Shown piece after piece: positions 59,300-64,000 of a stretch of 64,000 bases of DNA. Both the position numbers and the translations under genes were made by a program. The DNA is from Talpa occidentalis (Eukaryota; Chordata; Mammalia; Eulipotyphla; Talpidae), in contig NW_023601433.1 in NCBI RefSeq assembly GCF_014898055.3, forward strand, positions 45,565,876 to 45,629,875, read 5' to 3'. Within the stretch, counting starts at the first letter, position 1. Each line of letters opens with the position of its first letter. A model generated the notes under the pieces. That model ran no database searches, was not told the DNA's origin, and saw only the letters and a list, made by a program, of their open reading frames with translations.

Positions 59300-61810
59300 A
59301 GAGGAAGCGTCAGCTCAGCGAATAAGGGCTCTCCTTTTGCTGCTAGGGGAGTCAAGGGGCAGTTTTAAGGGTTTTGCAACGAGGATCATTGTTAATAACA
59401 ATCTATTATGTGGATGGAGATTGCATCTTGAATTAGCACAATCCCCTGTCCCGCCCCGCCCCTGCCATCATCTCCCTTGCGCACTCCCGTGCCCCCACCC
59501 AGCGCCATAAAAGGGTAAAAGACAGGGACCTAAAAAGGCCAGTTGTTTACAAATGGAGAGGTAGCGTGGCTTGACAGTCGCTTCCTAAATGAATGATAGA
59601 ACCAAAAAATGCAAGTCACAAAATGTCGGACAGCCTGAAGTGGAAGGGTAAGGTTTTATTGATGGATTGAATCAAAGCCATTTTGTCCTTTCATTTCAAA
59701 CCAGAGTGTTCATCCTCGGTCGCTGTCAATCGTCTGTAAAGACTGAGTGAAGACCCGAGATGGGATTTTAAAAATGGGACTTCCTAACGAAGAGGGAGAG
59801 CGCCCCACTTTAGGCCCATGGCCCCCTGGAACAGAGCAACCTGGACCCAACAATCGTTTCCCTTTCCCTCCAACCCCCCAACACACACACGGAGCTTGGG
59901 GCGGTGTGGGGAGGGCGGGAAGTAGGTGAGTAGGGATGCTAGTTTATGAATGGGAAAATCTCTACATTCTGCAACGCCAGCCACTAGCTGCGGGAACAGC
60001 CTCCCACCCGCGGTCCTGGCTGTTTCGTCTGCTGCTAGACTGTTCTCTCTCCGCGGCTAGGGAAGGGTGGGGGAGGCGAGGCCCAGGGGTATGGTGGGTG
60101 GCGATAGGCAGAAAGAAAGGCTCACAGCTCAGTCGGTTCTGCTTATAGAAGTTTCACGCTGGCAGGAGACAGATACAAATTAGGAAATCGTTTGTTTTTA
60201 AAACGCTTTGAATATTGAAGTCACGCCTCCTTCTGTTCTCAGCTCCCCAGTACTCCAAACAAAGACCAGGCAGGCGCCGCAGCGCAAGGCGTGGAGCCTC
60301 AGTGTCTGTCAGTCACGGTGTGATGGAGCTGCGCCGGCAGGCGGGTCGAGGCAGGAAAAAGCTGCAGCCCTCGCAGCGGTTAGATGCCTAAGGGAACCGG
60401 ACCCGCCTCAGGCAGACCTGGGACGAAGGCCCGGGTGTTGTTCTTCTCACAGTAGTCAGAACCGCCCAGAACTTTCGGATTCGGTAGTAACCTCGGCTCG
60501 TTCGCTGATCAGTCGCCCCGCTCTGAGCAACTGGCTTATGTTTTCCTTTTCAATCCTACATCAGTCAATTAAGTAGAATAATATGCATGTATGAGAACTA
60601 AATACAGTGATGGTATAAACACTGATCGCTTGTCTTACATTCAGCTTTAAAATACTGCGACTCTTCAGGTCAGCTTTGCCCTACTTCCAGTTTTTCTTAA
60701 GGTTGAAGAGCAGGTTAACCTAGTGCCAGATAGAGCACAGCAGAGTTAAGAGACCTGATTCTACTTCCCCTAAGCTACAGGGAGCTTAGAGTAATTATTT
60801 AATTAATTTACTAAATAATATACCAGGTATCTGTATCCCCAGGTGGGAGATGGTGCCAGCCCTGTCCTAATCTGCCTTCTATAGATACAGCCCTAATGAG
60901 CTGGATCCTGCCCACAACGTTCTGATAAACCTTCCATAAAGTTGCTATAATATCGTGTCAGAGATACTGGGGAATGGGTATAGGGAGGTATGTGATTGAA
61001 TGAATTTCTTGTGATTCTAGCACTGTCATCACTTACCCAGCCCAGCCCAGCCTCCTGGTGACTGTAAGGGAAGTAATAACTTCTTATGGTTTTACTATAA
61101 ACAGGCCTGTCCCTGACTAGCAGTCATGCCTGAGATCCACTCTGCTTTGTCATTTTCAGACCAAGGTAAATTGTTTGGGGGTGAGGGGAGCTTCTTGGAG
61201 GGTGTTGTAAATCTTTCCCTCTCCAGAAGAAACTACAACTCCTGCAACTTAGTCATTAAGGATGATAAACTTGATTTTCCTCTTGGGGAAGAAGCTGCTC
61301 TAATATGTTGGGATTCAACACATATTCATTTCTCACATGCACTCCATCCCAACCACCTCAATGCCATGACCTAAATCACTTTAGCCTTGTGCTGCAATGT
61401 TGAAATGCATTGCTCATTTTGGGGAATTGGCATTCTATAGTTGTTTTGTATGAATTGAGGTTACACAACCAATCCCAATACTTCACTGTATAGAACTATA
61501 CTTACTGACAATTGTCAACATCATCTTTAAAAAATCCTCTTTTTGTGCCATGAACCAAATTATCTAGAATTAGAAAGGTCACATGTTTATCTGATCCTCA
61601 TTTTTTACTATTGTAAAATTTAAGGATACAATACATTGAACTTTAAATTTCCCTTTGATTCTGAAAGTCTTTGTTTATGTTGTTAAGAATGATATATCCA
61701 CTTATTAAAAATTACTGTCATGGAAAATTTTACTCCAAGATTGAATGACAGGTCCATTTTTTCAAGTCACTAATATATCAGTAAAGGGCCATGCAAAGGG
61801 AAGGCAAGTA
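59300..61810. other. TRIM67 upstream flank, no gene seen
   Basis: Non-CpG-island sequence with a CCATAAAAGGG word at about 59504 and mixed composition. No exon, RNA gene or recognisable repeat. A few CpG-containing words persist near 60,270-60,520. Confidence 0.4.
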
Positions 61811-61814
61811 GCAT

Positions 61815-62470
61815 AGTGTGTCCAAGTCTATTCAGGCTGCTATAGCAAAAATATCATAGACTGGGTGAATTAAACAACAGAACTTATTTCTTGCAGTTCT
61901 AGAGGCTGGGATAAGGTCAAGGATGGCAGCAGTTCCAGTGTCTGATGAGGACAGCTTCCTCATCTGTAAACTGCTGCTTTCTCTTTTTATCCTTCCATGG
62001 AGAAGGGGAGGGGGGAGAACTAGCTCTCCTGTGTTTTATTTTTTTTTAATTAATTTATTTATTTATACAAGAACTGGGGTACAGGCCAGAGGTGCAGGGG
62101 GAGGGCGGTGAGAGGATTCACCAGAGACAGAGTGGGGAACAGAACAGGCAGATTGACTGAAGTACACTGCTGAAGGGAGCAGCCGGCGAGTCAGGAAAGG
62201 TCTGCTGTGCCATTGGGGTAGCTCCCTGGCCAGGGATCAAATTCGTGCTGCAGTGGCTGCAGATAGTTTCACAGGTTGCGTCTTAACCCCTTGTGCTACC
62301 AGGGAGGCCCTCCTGTGTTTTATTTTAAGGGCACTAACCCCATTTTAGAAGATACCACCTTCATGGTCTAATTACCTCCCAGAGATTCCCCTCCATCCTA
62401 TATAATCATATTGGGGATTACGATTTCAGCATATGAATTTGCAGGGAAACCAACATTCAGTCCATAGCAT
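61815..62470 (-). mobile_element. MLT1-type MaLR LTR, split by a SINE
   Basis: Words such as TATTCAGGCTGCTATAGCAA, ATAGACTGGGTGAATTAAAC, CTCCCAGAGATTCCCC and ATTGGGGATTACGATTTCAG match the reverse strand of an MLT1 LTR. An ancient retroviral-like LTR with no coding region seen. Confidence 0.8.
62043..62310 (-). mobile_element. tRNA-derived SINE inside an MLT1 LTR
   Basis: Reverse full-length copy; perfect target-site duplication TCCTGTGTTTTATTTT at 62027-62042 and 62311-62326. Confidence 0.95.
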
Positions 62471-62479
62471 AGTGTGAAA

Positions 62480-64000
62480 AGTATTCTCATATATAATCTC
62501 AATTAATTCTCACAAACAACTCTGGAAATTACACATGACCACATTTCCTCAATTTTATGATGTGTGTGTTTTTACATTTTAATGTCGATGAAATCAGGAA
62601 ATATGCTACAATTGACACATACTTCTCTCCCCACTCTTACCTTGAAATTTTCTTATTAAAATGATCTCACAATCACTTAGAATTGTGAAAATGTTTTATA
62701 ATTTCCACTTGAAGAAAAGGAAACTCAGGTGAAGAAACTCAAGGTTATGCAACTTGTGATGGTGGAACTAGAACTGGCATGACTTCAAATTCAAGCCTTT
62801 TCCATTAAGCCACAATTGCCACTGGGGACTTGCCTTCTAACTTGCAGTTACTGGTGGATAATAGACGGGAGCTCAAGAATGTAGACTTGCAGGGTTCTTG
62901 GTCCCCATCAATGGCTGTTGAACATGAAATTGTCTGTCCTTCCAGGGCTACCCCTACTTTTGAGGTTTAGATGCACCTATAACATGATCCTGGAAGTGCC
63001 CTGTTTTATTCCCATAAATTCTGCTTCTATTTCTCTCCTCTAAGTAAGAAGATCCTTAAAGATTGGGATGGTATCTGTCTTGTTCCCCATGTTGTATTTC
63101 TTCCACCATTGCCTGACTCTATCTCATTTATCCATCTTTGTGGACCAAACAATTGGCTGTTCGAGAATATCCATTCCCGTAACATTCCCTGAAAAGAATA
63201 GCTTAGTTGGAATTTTTTTTGTTGTTGTTGAAGATGTCAACAGACACACATGGGAATTTTCTCCTTTTATTTATTTACTTTTAAATTTTCTCCTTTTAAA
63301 TCTTAAACTTAAATAGGTAATTGTGGTTTTGTTTGTTAGGGTGATTGTGTGTGCATCTTCTCTTAATACCGTTTACTTACCCTTGATCTGATTAATGTTT
63401 AACCTCATTACTCCTATGTAGTTCACCCTCCATTAGTTATCTTTATCTTTGTTCTAAACTACTTCTGGATGTTTGAATGATGGCTCCATTTTAATTTCTG
63501 GTCATGAATGCAAGTCCCTCTAATGTCATGCCAGTTATTGCGTTGTCTATGGCCCTTTATCTTTTGAAAGAGAAACATTTGGACCTGCCAAACAGTATAT
63601 TAATGATAACTCCACAATGTACTGTCATTGAGGCACAGAAAAAGCATCTGCTGTGAACTACTTTGTACTAAGGATGGGTTTTATGCTTAAGTTTCCCAGA
63701 AACATTCAAAAGGCAGAATGACTGTCACTCCTTCCAAGAAAGCACAGATAAGTTAAATAATTTACACTAGGTAACACAGCAAGTTACAAATAAGACAATC
63801 AATCTTCTCTGCCATTTGAATTTCAAGTATGAAGCAGAATGGAATTTAATATTTTATTGCTAAAAATAGATGCTGTAATCTCAAGCATAAGGATATCTGG
63901 AACATATTTTTAAATGAAAGCTTATGATTGTTTCCTTAGTTATCTTTGTTTGTTTGTTACAGTATAGAAGAATTCAAGGAATTTAATAACAATCTACAGC
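62480..64000. other. Distal upstream flank, no gene seen
   Basis: AT-rich sequence. Weak MIR/L2-like wording near 62,700-62,830 and 63,040-63,110 but nothing I can delimit. Confidence 0.3.

Overview
This window is mammalian chromosomal DNA, not microbial. It holds spliced genes with GT-AG introns, a CpG island, abundant tRNA-derived SINEs, young and old L1 copies, L2, MIR, MER5A, MER20, Tigger-like and MLT1 remnants. Two protein genes are recognisable and converge on each other: the 3' part of the C1orf131 orthologue (+ strand, about 1-12,060) and a complete TRIM67 gene (- strand, coding exons 58,336 to 23,429). The pair matches the neighbourhood on human 1q42. The dominant SINE is about 270 bp, has a tRNA-like head with Pol III A and B boxes, and ends in ATAAATAAATAAATCT. 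I could not match it to Alu, B1/B2, Bov-tA, CHR, PRE-1, ERE, VES or dog SINEC. I infer a laurasiatherian-type placental mammal of a less sampled order, but I cannot name the species.

Layout. 1-5,274: C1orf131 intron with SINEs and a 5'-inverted L1. 5,275-11,565: the last five coding exons of C1orf131, with a 3.4 kb antisense L1 in the last intron. 11,566-about 12,060: its 3' UTR. About 12,060-17,610: intergenic DNA with an RPL13 processed pseudogene, an old repeated unit cut by an inversion, a 150-bp near-perfect inverted duplication and an L1. About 17,610-23,428: the probable long 3' UTR of TRIM67, free of the SINE that is dense elsewhere. 23,429-39,739: TRIM67 coding exons 10 to 2. 39,740-57,289: the large intron 1. 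57,290-58,336: coding exon 1 (RING and both B-boxes) inside a CpG island reaching about 59,260. 59,300-64,000: upstream flank with an MLT1 LTR split by a SINE.

The ten TRIM67 coding exons join in phase to 2,355 nt (784 aa plus stop), close to the 783 aa I recall for human. The domain order is RING, B-box 1, B-box 2, coiled coil, COS, FN3, SPRY: the class I TRIM layout of a neuronal E3 ligase related to TRIM9. C1orf131 belongs to early 40S ribosome assembly. The two are neighbours without an evident shared function.

Most notable for follow-up: (a) a REST/NRSF element upstream of TRIM67 with two exact half-sites separated by an 8-bp insertion; (b) a perfect 33-bp-stem hairpin in TRIM67 intron 1; (c) 5'-inverted (twin-primed) L1 and, more unusually, SINE insertions with target-site duplications; (d) a SINE with an apparent 3' transduction; (e) an inverted duplication ending exactly at an L1 junction; (f) a probable retropseudogene whose parent I do not recognise. 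I found no novel multi-gene system.
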